NCBI GenBank assembly: GCA_024243835.1
Contig: JALPMN010000571.1
Coordinates: forward strand, 1-20,914
DNA from: Enteropsectra breve
Taxonomy: Eukaryota > Microsporidia
DNA: 20,914 nucleotides
Reading direction: 5' to 3'
Made by a program: the position numbers and the translations under genes. This document shows positions 1 to 9,517 of this stretch, piece by piece (the stretch's first letter is position 1; every line of letters begins with the position of its first letter). The notes under the pieces are model-generated. The model saw nothing but the letters and a program-made list of their open reading frames with translations, was not told where the DNA came from and ran no database searches.

Positions 1-357
1 CAGCCTAACTAGCCTTTCGGTCATTGCGATTGACCATTATATTATCTCGGCCATCTATGGGCCAGTAGAAAAATTTTTAGAACAGTTTTGGACTAATCCC
101 AAAATTTTGGGTACAGTAAACATTTTTAGTATACCAAAAATTAAAATTTTTGTAAAAGAAAACACATCGCTTCGCAGGAATTGAAAACTGCTATTCAATA
201 TGTTTTTTGAATAATCAGCACATTTTTACTACTCTTTACCATCTAACTGTTTTATTCGTGGATTTCCGGATATTTTTTTCTGGAAAAAATTTAGTATACC
301 AAAAAAATGAAACATACCTAATGTTCAGTTTCTATCGAACTTCTGTATGTGCAATTA
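1..357. other. Hairpin-rich AT-rich stretch with no gene
   Basis: No coding region is supported here. Compact inverted repeats are visible: GGTCA/TGACC at 19-23 and 31-35, GGCC/GGCC at 49-52 and 60-63, and a perfect 14-bp palindrome CCCAAAATTTTGGG at 98-111. The motif TTAGTATACCAAAAA occurs at about 126 and again at about 290. The hairpin content resembles the insertions at 12650-12863 and 17474-17668, but the left end lies outside the window, so membership of one family is only a suggestion. Confidence 0.4.
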
Positions 358-1764
358 CAGTGCAGTACAAAATTTTAAGGCCACCCCTAAAAATATTTTT
401 TTTGACCAAAAGGCACGGCTATATGCACATTAAAATATTTTACATCTATGCTTAAACTATCAAGTGCTCTCTCATCATAATTGTTAAGGATAATACGTTT
501 TTTTTATTTTGAAGCCTTTTGAAATTGGGACAAAATTATAAAGCCGCCCTAAAAAGTAAATTAATACTTTGCCACCAAGGCAATTAAATTTTAATTTTAA
601 AAGAAGAGACGAAATAATTTTCCCTCCAAAAATATTTCCAGCTGGTAATCATTTATGGCCTATGGGTAAAGAAAATAGTCTTAGCGATTATGAGAAAGGA
701 AATATAGACCAATTAGTAAGCTTAAAATGGTCTCAGAGGAAAATCTCACTGGAAAAAAGGCGTAGCTGGAATGCTATATAAAACTACTCGCGTTCTAAAC
801 TAGTCCCTAGTTCAAATCAAAAGCAGAACGGAAAAAGCTTATAGGGCCAAAAACGGCAAAAAGGCTAATAAAGCTAGCCAGTAACAAAAACATTAGCTTT
901 AAAAAATTAAAGGAGGCAATAGGGTATAAGGAAAGTGAAAAGACTATTTTTCGAGCTCTTCATAATTCAGAAAACTTGAAATTTGCTAAACTTAGAGGAA
1001 AGCCAGTGCTAACGATCGATCACAAAAAACAGATTTGATTTTGCACCGAAGTATATCAACTGGGAGGAGCAGTAGAACTGTGTGATATTCTCTATGAAAA
1101 AAGTTCAATCTGGATGGTCCCGATGGTTTTCACTATTATTGGCATAATATTCAAACGGAACCATTATCATGCTCAAAAAGGGTTTTAGGTGGAGGAGGTG
1201 TAATGATCTGGGTTGGATTCTGTCTGAATTGGAAAACAGCAATACACTTTGTCGAAACAACAATGAACAGTGAAAAACACACTTCTATGTTAAATCGTGC
1301 ACTCATTCCATTCGCCGCTGAAGTTTTAGTCAATAACTATGTCTTTCAGCAGGATAATGCACCGTGCCATCGAGCTCAAAACACTCAAGAATTCTTTGAA
1401 AGAAAGGGAATTGATGTAATGGAATGGCCATCCAGAAGCCCAGATCTTAATCCAGTCGAAAACCTGTTTGGCCTTCTTGCGCGAAGAGTTTATGAGGGAA
1501 ATAGGCAGTTTGAGAATAATAGTCTACTAAAAACAGCAATTGTTCAGCTTGGAGCACAATTGAGAAAGAAGTGACAGATGCAATAAGTCGATCTATACCA
1601 AAGCGTTTGTTGGAAATCCTTAAAACCCATGGAAGCCCAATAAAATTGTAGGAGTTTTACTTAGCTTAAATAAATACCTATAATGTTTGACTGGTGTTTT
1701 GACAACAAAAATATTAAAATTTATGTTTTTTTTCGGTGAGGCCGTATAATTTTATGCTGCACTG
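358..1764 (+). mobile_element. Tc1-like DNA transposon, bounded, 1.4 kb
   Basis: The left end starts ACAGTGCAGTACAAAATTTT (from 357) and the right end, read on the minus strand, starts ACAGTGCAGCATAAAATTAT. The two termini match at roughly 29 of the first 36 positions. Each is flanked by TA (356-357 and 1765-1766), the target duplication of the Tc1/mariner superfamily. It encloses one decayed transposase gene. It may have landed in an IS630-type gene, because the N-terminal part of such a protein lies immediately right of it. Confidence 0.85.
662..1651 (+). pseudogene. Tc1-like DD34E transposase, decayed
   Basis: I place the start at ATG 662, which opens MGKENSLSDYEKGNIDQL, a typical Tc1 helix-turn-helix start; reading further upstream enters non-coding terminus. 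The best-preserved part is the DDE domain at 1203-1574: [10 protein letters not shown] holds the second Asp and [10 protein letters not shown] the Glu, with 34 residues between them (DD34E). The first catalytic region is recognisable near 1090-1115, but the Asp is lost (IFSMKKKF where the family has a Ser-Asp-Glu). The frame shifts several times between 760 and 1200, and again near 1545. The original C-terminus ends at the TAG at 1649-1651. It is non-functional as read. Confidence 0.85.
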
Positions 1765-1813
1765 TATAAGGTAGAACAAAAATAACGGACGTATAGAAAG
1801 AGGCTCAAAATGA

Positions 1814-2095
1814 GGCACAAGAAGGAAAGCCCTTAATGAAGTGCAAAAAACTATCATATCTTGGAATGATGAAGATTTCGGGCTTACATTAGCCCAACTT
1901 AAACGAAGATGTAAGAGCGAATTTAATATTATTGTCAGCAAAAAAACAATTAATAGATCTATTGGGAGCTTCAAAATCTTAGTGAAACGCTTCTCTAATA
2001 TACTGGTCAGGATAAATGACACTTATTCGATAAATTCTCGATTTGTATGTCCTGGCATGTTCATAGATTTATTATCATCTACAGGGCCGGTTTAA
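1814..2095 (+). pseudogene. IS630-type transposase, N-terminal fragment
   Basis: The open frame begins just after a TGA at 1811-1813 and reads GTRRKALNEVQKTIISWNDE and onward. The pattern (basic stretch, then IISWNDEDFGLTLAQLK, then KKTINRSI) resembles the second helix-turn-helix and linker of IS630/Tc-like transposases that precede the DDE domain. The frame stops at 2095, before any catalytic residue, and I find no DDE part nearby on this strand. A C-terminal piece of the same kind of protein lies at 18546-18797 on the minus strand, probably from another copy. Family assignment is by motif impression only. Confidence 0.5.
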
Positions 2096-2257
2096 ATTAT
2101 CTATGCGATAAGAAGAGTTCGAGCACTCATATGGTACAAACAATGACTGCGTTGAGATCGTAAAATAATATATCTGTGTGCTGTGTAATGAATACTGATG
2201 GTATTTTAAATATTCTGTTCAAAATAGAGTATATAATGTTACCGTGCCAATGGTTTT
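2096..2257. other. AT-rich DNA, nothing recognised
   Basis: No open frame, repeat or RNA gene can be supported here. Confidence 0.5.
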
Positions 2258-2455
2258 AGACGTCCCAGTAGTTCCGACTTTTATTGATAAATTTTTTACA
2301 AACAAAAATGTTTATATAGTATTGCATATTAAGACTTGCGATATACATATATATACATCCTACAATCAATGCTTTTACAACTATATATATCTTAATCAAG
2401 GCCTCTCATGTTGTTCTTAATATATGAATTTATAAGCGGAACCAGTGAGACGTCT
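2258..2455. repeat. Short inverted-repeat unit, possible MITE
   Basis: AGACGTCCCAGTAGTTCCG at 2258-2276 pairs with the reverse complement of 2437-2455, AGACGTCTCACTGGTTCCG; 16 of 19 positions match. The 160 bp between them is AT-rich and non-coding. No target duplication is obvious, so this may be a small non-autonomous DNA element or a chance pairing. Confidence 0.45.
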
Positions 2456-2812
2456 GAGTTGATACGCAAATAAAATTTTACTGAGCAAGCAAAATAGTAA
2501 TTTGAAAAAAATGTTTGAATAGCCAGAAAATAGTAATTTTGTATAATTTATATAAATATGTGTTATTTTATTTACTGTGAGTGATTATTAAATAACTGTC
2601 GACATCTTCGAGATATCCTTTGATTACAATTCTCCTAATTTCTTCTAAAACTAACGGTATGGCAATGCACCATTACTAAAGTTCAAATACTCAGTAGCAT
2701 GCATGATTATTATAATCCTGTTATTTCTACGTACCAAAAACTTGATTTTAATATCAATTTTATGAAAGAATAAGTGTTTTTAAATTGAGCTGAGTAGAAT
2801 AAAACTCTAAAT
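2456..2812. other. AT-rich DNA, nothing recognised
   Basis: No gene or repeat seen. It ends with CTCTAAAT (2805-2812), the left target duplication of the hAT element. Confidence 0.5.
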
Positions 2813-4811
2813 CAGTGGTTCTCAAACTTTAATGGCTCACTGCCCCCTATATTTTAAAAATTTTTAAGTGTTAATGAAACTAAAAAGAACTTCAATTTTA
2901 CTCTTTAATAAAAAAGTACAAGAGTATTGATTTAAGAAATCTTTATGTGGTGGATGTATTTGCTTGCTGCCTTTTCATGAATTTTTCACATCAGGCTCAA
3001 ACTTGGTCAAATAGAGGCGTAAGTCACCTCTTTTGGTAATACTAATGCGACTTCGTTTTTATGAAATTATGATTGCACATGCGCTAAAACTACGTTAATC
3101 CAAATACGAAGATGGAAATGCAATTAAAAAACTTGCACAATATTCCACGGCCAAGGATATAGCTTAAGGATTGACTTTTGGAGCCAAAATTGCTGACACC
3201 CCTTTTTAAAATGAATTTTTATTCTTCGTTCACACTGAACTCAATAAGCTATTCTTCCAATATTGTATTGTCTATATTTAACTCGCATTCACAAGGACCT
3301 ATTGCCCATTCAGGAACGGCCATTTTAAGGATATCTTCGAACCGTCTGTTAAAATCAGCATAAAGTCCTTCCAAATGCTCACAAAAAATTATCATATATA
3401 ACTATCATTGATAAAAGACTCAAATTTTGTAAGAAATTAAAATTTTTCTCTTTTAACTGTCATTTATAAAGCTGCATTAATATTTTTTGTATTTATTGGA
3501 TTAAGATCATCTCCTTGTAGCTGTAAATTAACATCATGATACATCTTGTGTAAATCTGTCAAATATATAATGTCGCTTTTATAATTTGAAAGATTTATAC
3601 CTAACTCACTATATTTGTGATCTAAGAACTGCAGCACAGTGTCAAACAAGTTATAAAAGCGAGAAAGGCAAGAACCTTTGATGATAAAGCAAACGATTGA
3701 AATCTTCATCGTTTTATATACATAGTTATCCAAATAGACAGTCGTTTAACGCACTATTCTTGGTTTTGGTAACCTCTTTGAGAACAAAACTAAGAGATTT
3801 GTACACAAAACGAGATTTTGGGATACTAAATGCTGACGGTGTATCACACAGTGCACATTCAGTATAAATGAAACAGCTTGCTTCAAATGGCTGTAAATCC
3901 ATTGTACTGGCCAATCACTGCAGGTGCTCCATCTGTAGCAACACTTACTATATTACTCAACGTAATATTTTTCCTTGAAAAAATCTTTGTAGGATGCTGA
4001 ATATAGTTATCCCCTTACAATCTGTTGCAAGGCTTTTAGCAAATAAGAGCTCTTCGCAAGGCTTTTCGTCTTTTAGGAACCATACAAAAGAAAGAAGAAT
4101 CGACTCATTTTTGGGAAGAGTTGATTCATCGAGTTGAATAGAAAACTTTATCTTTTTCAAATAATCACATAATGATGATTCAAAATCTTTTGCCATTTCA
4201 TCGAGTCTTCTCTGAACGGTACTGTTGCTTAATGGAATGCTCTTAAGAATGTTCTCAGCAGGCTTATGTAAAACAGTAATTAATATTTCCTTCATTGCAG
4301 GAAGAATTAACTCTTCTCCAATCGTAAGGGCTTCCCTGCTTTTGCAATAAGCAGTGCAATTTTATATGATGCATGAATTCCATCATAAGACTGCTTGCAA
4401 GAAGTATCAAAAATATTATTCAGAGATGGCCGTTTCGCAAAATTTTAGCCAACTCACTGAAATATGTGAGGTCTTTGCCAAATTTATCTGGGTGTGCTTT
4501 CTTTAAGTGTTCTTGAAGCATTGAAGGTTTCATAGCTTCATTTGTAAATAACCTCTCGCAAATCAAGCAAAACGGCATTGACTTATTTGTTGGGCATGGG
4601 ATAAACCCTAATTTTAAGTATTCGCTTTAATATTGTCTGCATTTTTTCTTAGAAGAGTCTAACATATAATGGGATATTTTGCTACAAAGTTTCCAAATAT
4701 TAACGACTTTATAAATTTTCAAAATTTAATTTTTAAATGAACCTCCTGCCACTCCCATGGGAGTCCGCCACCACCCTAAAGGGGCGATGGTGCTCACTTT
4801 GAGAACCACTG
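2813..4811 (-). mobile_element. hAT transposon, bounded, 2.0 kb
   Basis: The left end reads CAGTGGTTCTCAAACTTT, and the right end is the inverted form of CAGTGGTTCTCAAAGTGA (14 identical bases). This is the classic terminus of BED-finger hAT elements of the Charlie type. The flanks are CTCTAAAT (2805-2812) and CTCTAAAA (4812-4819), an 8-bp target duplication with one difference, as expected for hAT. The transposase lies on the minus strand and is decayed. GC-rich DNA at 4740-4800 is subterminal. Confidence 0.9.
2946..4640 (-). pseudogene. hAT transposase, ZBED5/FAM200-like, decayed
   Basis: Read on the minus strand. A BED-like zinc finger comes first (CLICERLFTNEAMKPSMLQ, then HLKKAHPDK, about 4500-4580). 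The catalytic core follows (KFSIQLDESTLPKNES near 4110-4150; VSVATDGAPAVIGQYNG near 3915-3950; VHCVIHRQHL near 3830-3860; GSCLSRFYNLFDTVLQFL near 3615-3670). Last comes the C-terminal dimerisation region (IAFPSSYLD and RGDLRLYLTKFEPD, about 2970-3110). The order and spacing match ZBED5-like hAT proteins, so the gene was once full length. Frame changes occur near 4420, 4300, 3960 and 3880, with stops in the C-terminal third. It cannot make an intact transposase. Confidence 0.85.
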
Positions 4812-4819
4812 CTCTAAAA

Positions 4820-5232
4820 AGTCATTGATATTTCAATATAAAATAGACTATGATATAAATTAAATTCTATCATTAAAATAACATAAATGAAAAATGAATA
4901 TGTCGTTACATGCCTAATTGATAATATTTATTTATATCTTTGCCAGTGCGAGCCATCTTTTATAGTTCATGTTTTCTTTTAAAGTTGTAGTGAACCAAAC
5001 GTTATTTTATTTCATAATAAACTAGTTATAAAAGTATATTTTATTATCATTGATTATGGCATGGCATCATTTCGCCACAGAATATATGTAATTTTACTTT
5101 TAAAAAGTCTGAAAATTTTAAAAAAATGGTAATACCCAAAGTAAAAAGGCGGTAAAAATAAATTAAAGTTGTACTAACTGAATGACTGACTAATTATATA
5201 TTAAAAATTAATTTATTTCCCGCTATTTTTTA
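4820..5232. other. AT-rich DNA, nothing recognised
   Basis: No coding region, repeat or RNA gene can be supported between the hAT right flank and the MULE remnant. Confidence 0.5.
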
Positions 5233-5820
5233 CGTAAGGTACTACCGATAATTTTTTCCAAATATCACAGCATGGATCATGAAGAACAGATAAAATTCGA
5301 ACGTAGATGATTTAAATGCACTATCAACTAACTATGTTTTGCAGCTAACTAATTAATTTTGAATAACTTAATAAAAAAAATAATGGTTCTGTGCTTATTC
5401 GTATAACCAGAATCGTAAATTAAAAACACTTCTCCTTTTAATGTGTGTTTAATACATCTGGTATATCTTCGTATATACTGCCAAATACTCCAACCGTTTG
5501 ATTTCTTTTTCTGGTTATACAATCATTGCAGCTGTTCAAACTTAACACTCACCCATACCATCATTAACTGCAGCCATAACCAACGAAGTATTAATATTTC
5601 TTTTATCTTATCTAGAAGAATCTATCCTCATAAAATTATTAAGAAGACGTAATATTTTGCATTTGAGCTCGTCTGGTAGGTGACTATAAAGAACACGTCT
5701 AATAATCACACTGTACTCAATGATCAGTGCACCTTGGCATCTTCTGTTTTGGCATCTCCAACGAATTTTAGAAACAATTATTTTATCTTTGTTATATAGC
5801 ATTTACAAAAAGTTTGTCAC
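5233..5820 (-). pseudogene. MULE transposase, N-terminal half, decayed
   Basis: Read on the minus strand. A FLYWCH-type zinc finger starts near 5800 (IRWRCQNRRCQGALI, then HLPDELKCK). A linker follows (GSIYEDIPDV near 5450, in a shifted frame), then EVFLIYDSGYTNKHR near 5400, then DSAFKSSTFEFYLFFMIHAV near 5270-5330. The last block matches the start of the MULE catalytic domain (family pattern Asp-Gly-Thr-Phe-Lys). The frame shifts at least three times and the sequence fades near 5233, so the second Asp and the Glu are missing. It is distinct from the MULE at 18955-20790. The assignment comes from motif order; no single long open frame supports it. Confidence 0.6.
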
Positions 5821-5837
5821 ACTATGCAAAAATTCTG

Positions 5838-5900
5838 GGAGCATGGGGAAAGTTTGACCTCCCCCAGGATAGGTTTGGGGTCAAACTTTCCCCATACTCC
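5838..5900. repeat. Long near-perfect hairpin, 22-bp arms
   Basis: The arm at 5838-5859 (GGAGCATGGGGAAAGTTTGA then CC) pairs with 5879-5900 at 21 of 22 positions; 17 bp are perfect (5843-5859 with 5879-5895). The loop is 19 nt and C/G-rich. It lies exactly between the MULE remnant and the gypsy integrase remnant, so it may be a foldback element or paired element ends. Confidence 0.8.
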
Positions 5901-5904
5901 AAAG

Positions 5905-6234
5905 ACTGGATATGCTTCTTGCTTTAATAGAAATTACACTAGAATAGGGCATTTTAAGCATGATAAGATTTTATTTGAGGCACGAAGCTTAATTAATGCG
6001 GTCTCTAAGGAGGAGCTGGTCTGGTCGCTTTGACTTGTAAGTACTGTCAGCTACGCATTAAAATGCATCCACATTATGTAAATCAGGTTATCACAAGTCT
6101 CAAGCCTGGAGAGCACTGTCAAGTCGAATTGATTGATTTGCGCCGTTACGCTGATATTAATGGTAGTTTTAGCTGGATTTTGAACCTTATTTATGTCAAC
6201 TCTAAGTTTGTGATATTTATAGCATGTAAGACTA
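5905..6234 (+). pseudogene. Ty3/gypsy integrase remnant, part 1
   Basis: This is the first part of an LTR-retrotransposon integrase. It starts in the zinc-binding region (IGHFKHDKILFEARSL near 5943-5990, with His residues, then CKYC at 6036-6047) and runs into the catalytic core (VELIDLRRYADINGSFSW, with the first catalytic Asp, near 6123-6177). The frame changes by one base near 6030. The gene stops making sense at TA 6233-6234, where element X1 begins. It resumes in the same frame after X1, at 7839. The style resembles integrases often annotated as KRBA2-like. No protease, reverse transcriptase or LTR of this element is seen next to it. Confidence 0.75.
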
Positions 6235-6403
6235 TCGGATTTTACCAAAAATAAAACCAAGGTCTTATTTTTTGCCATTAGAAATGGGGAAAAAGATGAA
6301 AATGAAGAAATGTTTATTTTGAATACTGAGATAGATGAAATGAAATAAATTTAATGTATTTAATACTAATTGCAGCTGCTTAGTTATATTTCGTAAGCTT
6401 ATA

Positions 6404-7787
6404 CACAAGTGGACAAAAAATGTACCGCCTAAAAAATTAGGGTTTACTAAGAAAATAGGATCTGTGGGACCAAGCATATTAAGTAAGTTTTAAGCATAAG
6501 TTAACTACATTTATAGTGGTTTTTATTTCTTGTTCTGCTTTTTTATTATATACTTTTGAGCAAAAAATTGCAAAATATTACTTTCCCGCCAATTAATACA
6601 TAAAAGTAATATTTTAAAAGGGACATATGGCAAGAAAATTAACTTTATAAGAAAAAAGTGAAATCGTGGCTTTCTACAAAGCAGGGACAAGTGCTCAAGA
6701 ACCAGCCGTCAAATATCAGGTAAACAAGTCAACGATTACCAGGATAATAAGAAAGCGAAAGACTCGAGGCTCTTGCTTGCGTAAATTAGGATCTGGGCGG
6801 AAGAAATCTCTCAATTCATCTGATATCAGCTATATTAAACGAATTGTCGGTGCTGAGCCTAAAATAGGCACAAATAAATTAAAAAATAGGCTCGAAGAGA
6901 AAAAACAAAAGATAGTTTCTGCACGAACGCTATGCATAGAACTATGTGCAATTGGTTTAAAAGCACAAGTTGCCTGTTCAAAGCCATTATTAAATGAAAA
7001 GAACGTTAAAGCCAGGAAAGAGCACCCGAAGAAATGGATATACTATCCTCAGAGTTATTGGTTCAGTATAATATTTTTAGATGAATCAAGATTAACTTAG
7101 TTCCATCCGATGATAAGACATAAGTACGTAGAAAGGATGGTACACGGCACTTAGATAAGAATCTTAAGCCAACAGTCAAGCATGGAGGGGGTCAGCCATA
7201 GTATGGAGATGCTTTTTAGCCACAGGAGTCAGAGATATTACCATAGTCGAAGGCACTATGGACTCAATAAAGAATACGAGAATCATAGATTCCTGCCTTC
7301 GGTCTTCAGCAGCGAAATTGAAGCTCAATAAGTTTATTTTTCAACAAGATAATGACCCGAAGCATTCTTCTACGCATACAAAAGACTATTTTAAGGATCT
7401 CAAAATTGAATTAATGAGTTGGCCATCGCAGTCGCCTAATATGAACCCGATAGAACATCTTTGGGCGGATCTAAAGAGAAGAATGGGAGGCAACAGATCC
7501 GAATTTCTGCAAAAAATTGATTAACGGCATGTCAAAGCATGCAGAAGAGCTTTGCCGAGTTAAGGAACATTATACTTCTTATTAATTAAAAAATGATGCA
7601 TTTGTTTGGCCATATCTTTTGCAATTTATTACTCAAAGTATATAATATAAAAGCAGAACAAGAAATAAAAACCACTAAAAATGTAGTTTACTTGTGCTTA
7701 AAATATAATTAATTTGCTTTGTCTCACAGATCATATTTTCTTAGTAAACCCTAATTTTTTAGGTGGTACATTTTTTGTCCACTAGTG
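6404..7787 (+). mobile_element. Tc1-like transposon with 176-bp inverted repeats
   Basis: The termini are CACAAGTGGACAAAAAATGT (left, 6404) and the inverted CACTAGTGGACAAAAAATGT (right, ending 7787), flanked by TA (6402-6403 and 7788-7789). The inverted repeats run to about 6579 and from about 7612, some 176 bp each, with few differences. Both include AAAAAATTAGGGTTTACTAA and the tract GTGGTTTTTATTTCTTGTTC. This is much longer than the short repeats of the Tc1-like copy at 358. The element sits inside X1. Confidence 0.9.
6627..7585 (+). pseudogene. Tc1-like DD34E transposase, decayed
   Basis: ATG 6627 opens MARKLTL, then an in-frame TAA (6648-6650) interrupts, and the frame continues through the helix-turn-helix (AVKYQVNKSTITRIIRKRK). 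The first catalytic Asp is in IIFLDESRL (about 7069-7095). The frame is lost at the TAG at 7098-7100 and by shifts near 7130 and 7190. It recovers at 7258-7524: [13 protein letters not shown] carries the second Asp and [11 protein letters not shown] the Glu, 34 residues apart. A last shift in an A-run near 7510 leads to the natural end at the TAA at 7583-7585. All three acidic residues are present, but the gene has several lesions. Confidence 0.85.
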
Positions 7788-7838
7788 TATCATAATAATA
7801 TTGCAGTGAAGAGGGATCTTATTTTCGATAAAATCTGG

Positions 7839-8370
7839 TAAGTTTGCAATAGAGGTCAATCTGGCATTTATGCATCTTTTTAGGCTCTTTGATGAGCCAA
7901 AGTCTTGCAAACGCATAAATAAAATGAGTTTAAAGACCCATTACTCAGTTAGTATATGAATAATCTGTATATTTGACATGTATTCGGGAGGCCGCGCCAC
8001 GCGCAAACTCAGGGTCAAATTGAAAGGCTATCCAAACACAGAAAAGTAACTTTTTTAATTTGGTTCTCGGAAGAGGCACAGGGAGCCGGTGGATTGATCT
8101 TCTCACTGAGGTAGTATGCATCATTAACACAACGGTGCATTCTGCGATCAATAAAGGCCTCGTGATGTCTTTTTTAACCGTTATATAGGAAATAGGCTTG
8201 ATGGCAGTTTTATCGATTTTGTTATAATAATGAAGATTGCAGCGTTCAAAGAGAGCTGAGGGCTTGGAGTGTAACTACACTAGCAGCAGCAATGAAATTG
8301 CATTATTTGACATGAAAAATCTTTGATGCAAGATGAAATAGAGGCCCACCGAGAAGTTTATATTAAAAAA
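7839..8370 (+). pseudogene. Ty3/gypsy integrase remnant, part 2
   Basis: This continues the integrase interrupted by X1. The frame reads KFAIEVNLAFMHLFRLFDEP just after the TA at 7839. The second catalytic region follows near 7905-7935 (VLQTHK, then a stop, then NEFKD), where the catalytic Asp appears replaced by His. GRPRHAQTQGQIER near 7990-8030 is the conserved block with the catalytic Glu, and RWIDLLTEVVCIINTTVHSA near 8085-8145 is the typical end of the core. At least three frame changes and several stops make it non-functional. It ends around EAHREVYIKKM at Merlin copy 1, which may have inserted into its tail. Confidence 0.7.
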
Positions 8371-8372
8371 AT

Positions 8373-9400
8373 GGTAAATGGTGACAATTGGGGGGGNTTT
8401 TGGGTAAAATTTTCAGGGTTTATGTGGCAAGGAGAGTTTTATAATGCAATACAAAATGAAGAAAAGGCATTGGAATTCGCTGTAAATTTAAGTTTAATTA
8501 GTCTTTTGAGAAAACCTTGTGTAGTGGATGGCCGTTACGGATATTTTAACGCCGAAAAAGGGAAAAAGAGGCATGGAATTAATATGAGGTGGAGATGCAA
8601 TAAGAGAAATTGCAGGAAGACGGTAAGTATCCTCCAAAACACAATTTTTACTAATTCTAACTACACCATTAGCCAAGTTCTAGAGCTAATCTACTTATAC
8701 TGTGAAAATCTAGACATTGGAGAAAAGGCGCGGGCTATGGGAATAGATCGGCATAGTGCTTCCCAATTCATGAAAAGGCTCGATAACATATTTATAAACT
8801 ATTGTTTAATAAGTGAAGAAAAAATCAGGAGCCGGAGGTCCATTGTTGAAATAGATGAAACCCATCTATTCACAAGAAAGTATAATAATGGTTGAGAGCT
8901 TGTTGGACAGAGCTATTGGATTATCGGAGCATTTGAAAGAAGAACTAAATTCATCAAGCTCAGGATGGTACTAAGAAGAAATTGCATCATTATTAAACGT
9001 TTTATAAATGACAACATTGTGCTAGGGACAAGCATATACACGGATTGTTAACGTGGATATAACAGAAATGCACTTAGAGGATATGTGCATAAAAAAGTGA
9101 ACCATAAAGTAAACTATGTAAATCCTGACGATAGAGAAGTACATACACAGAATATTGAAAGACTGTGGCGTTCTTTAAAGGAAGCAAAGCAAAAAAAACT
9201 CGGCTTAGAGATATTGGTCGAAAATTGAAAGTTTTCCAAATAAAGTACAATTATTCTCTGAAAACAGTCTCACAATGGCTGAATATACTATTAGATGCAA
9301 TTAAACATACTTCTTTCTAAAATTTATATTTAATTTTTTAGCCCTGAAAATTTTACCAAAAAAACTGTCCACCCCACCCCCCAAATTGTCACCATTTACC
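8373..9400 (+). mobile_element. Merlin/ISXO2-like transposon, copy 1
   Basis: The left terminus GGTAAATGGTGACAATTGGG (8373) pairs with the inverted right terminus ending at 9400, and GGTAAAATTTTCAGGG recurs inside both ends. The G-run at the left contains the only ambiguous base (N at 8397), and the left end is about 11 bp shorter there than the right, so the left end may be mis-assembled. No clear 8-9 bp target duplication is visible. Confidence 0.75.
8422..9320 (+). pseudogene. Merlin/ISXO2-like DDE transposase, copy 1
   Basis: I choose ATG 8422 because the upstream frame runs through the inverted repeat. A zinc ribbon comes first (CVVDGRYGYFN, then RWRCNKRNCRK, near 8519-8615), then helices, then the DDE core. 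The first Asp is in VEIDETHLFTRKY (about 8847-8880), the second in IYTDC (about 9035-9049), and the Glu in HTQNIERLWRSLKE (about 9144-9185). In-frame TGA (8893-8895) and TAA (9048-9050) and a one-base shift in an A-run near 9193 interrupt it. The last part (FQIKYNYSLKTVSQWLNILL) is in the shifted frame and ends at the TAA at 9318-9320. The catalytic residues survive; the gene does not. Confidence 0.85.
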
Positions 9401-9517
9401 CATTTAATTACTATTTTATTAATGCGTATTTTAACTTTTTAAAATGCCCGATAAAAAACTGTCTTCGAAATTAAAACTGGCCATATTCTCAATTTTTTAA
9501 AATTTGTCAAAAAATGC
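9401..9517. other. AT-rich DNA, nothing recognised
   Basis: A short spacer between Merlin copy 1 and the X3 palindrome; no coding signal seen. Confidence 0.5.

Larger units (their letters stand above)
6235..7838. mobile_element. Family X element X1, hosting a Tc1 insertion
   Basis: The left end TCGGATTTTACCAAAAATAA (from 6235) pairs with the right end read on the minus strand, CCAGATTTTATCGAAAATAA (from 7838). Both resemble the termini of X2 (14149-14544). TA flanks both ends (6233-6234 and 7839-7840). Next to the left terminus is an inverted GGTCTTATT, so the terminus folds on itself. Without the nested Tc1 element (6404-7787) the unit is about 218 bp and has no coding capacity. It interrupts the integrase gene at a TA, and the integrase frame continues across it. 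Confidence 0.7.

Noticed and set aside
207..455. 82-residue plus-strand frame
   Set aside because: It has no ATG start, no recognisable content, and runs across the left terminus of the Tc1 element at 358.
1714..2022. Minus-strand hydrophobic 102-residue frame
   Set aside because: It is antisense to the IS630-type helix-turn-helix and overlaps the Tc1 right terminus.
7945..8151. Minus-strand 68-residue frame
   Set aside because: The plus strand here carries integrase blocks (GRPRHAQTQGQIER, RWIDLLTEVV), so this frame is a shadow.
8323..8421. N-terminal extension of the Merlin copy 1 transposase
   Set aside because: It reads through the inverted repeat and the upstream gypsy tail; the ATG at 8422 fits the family start better.
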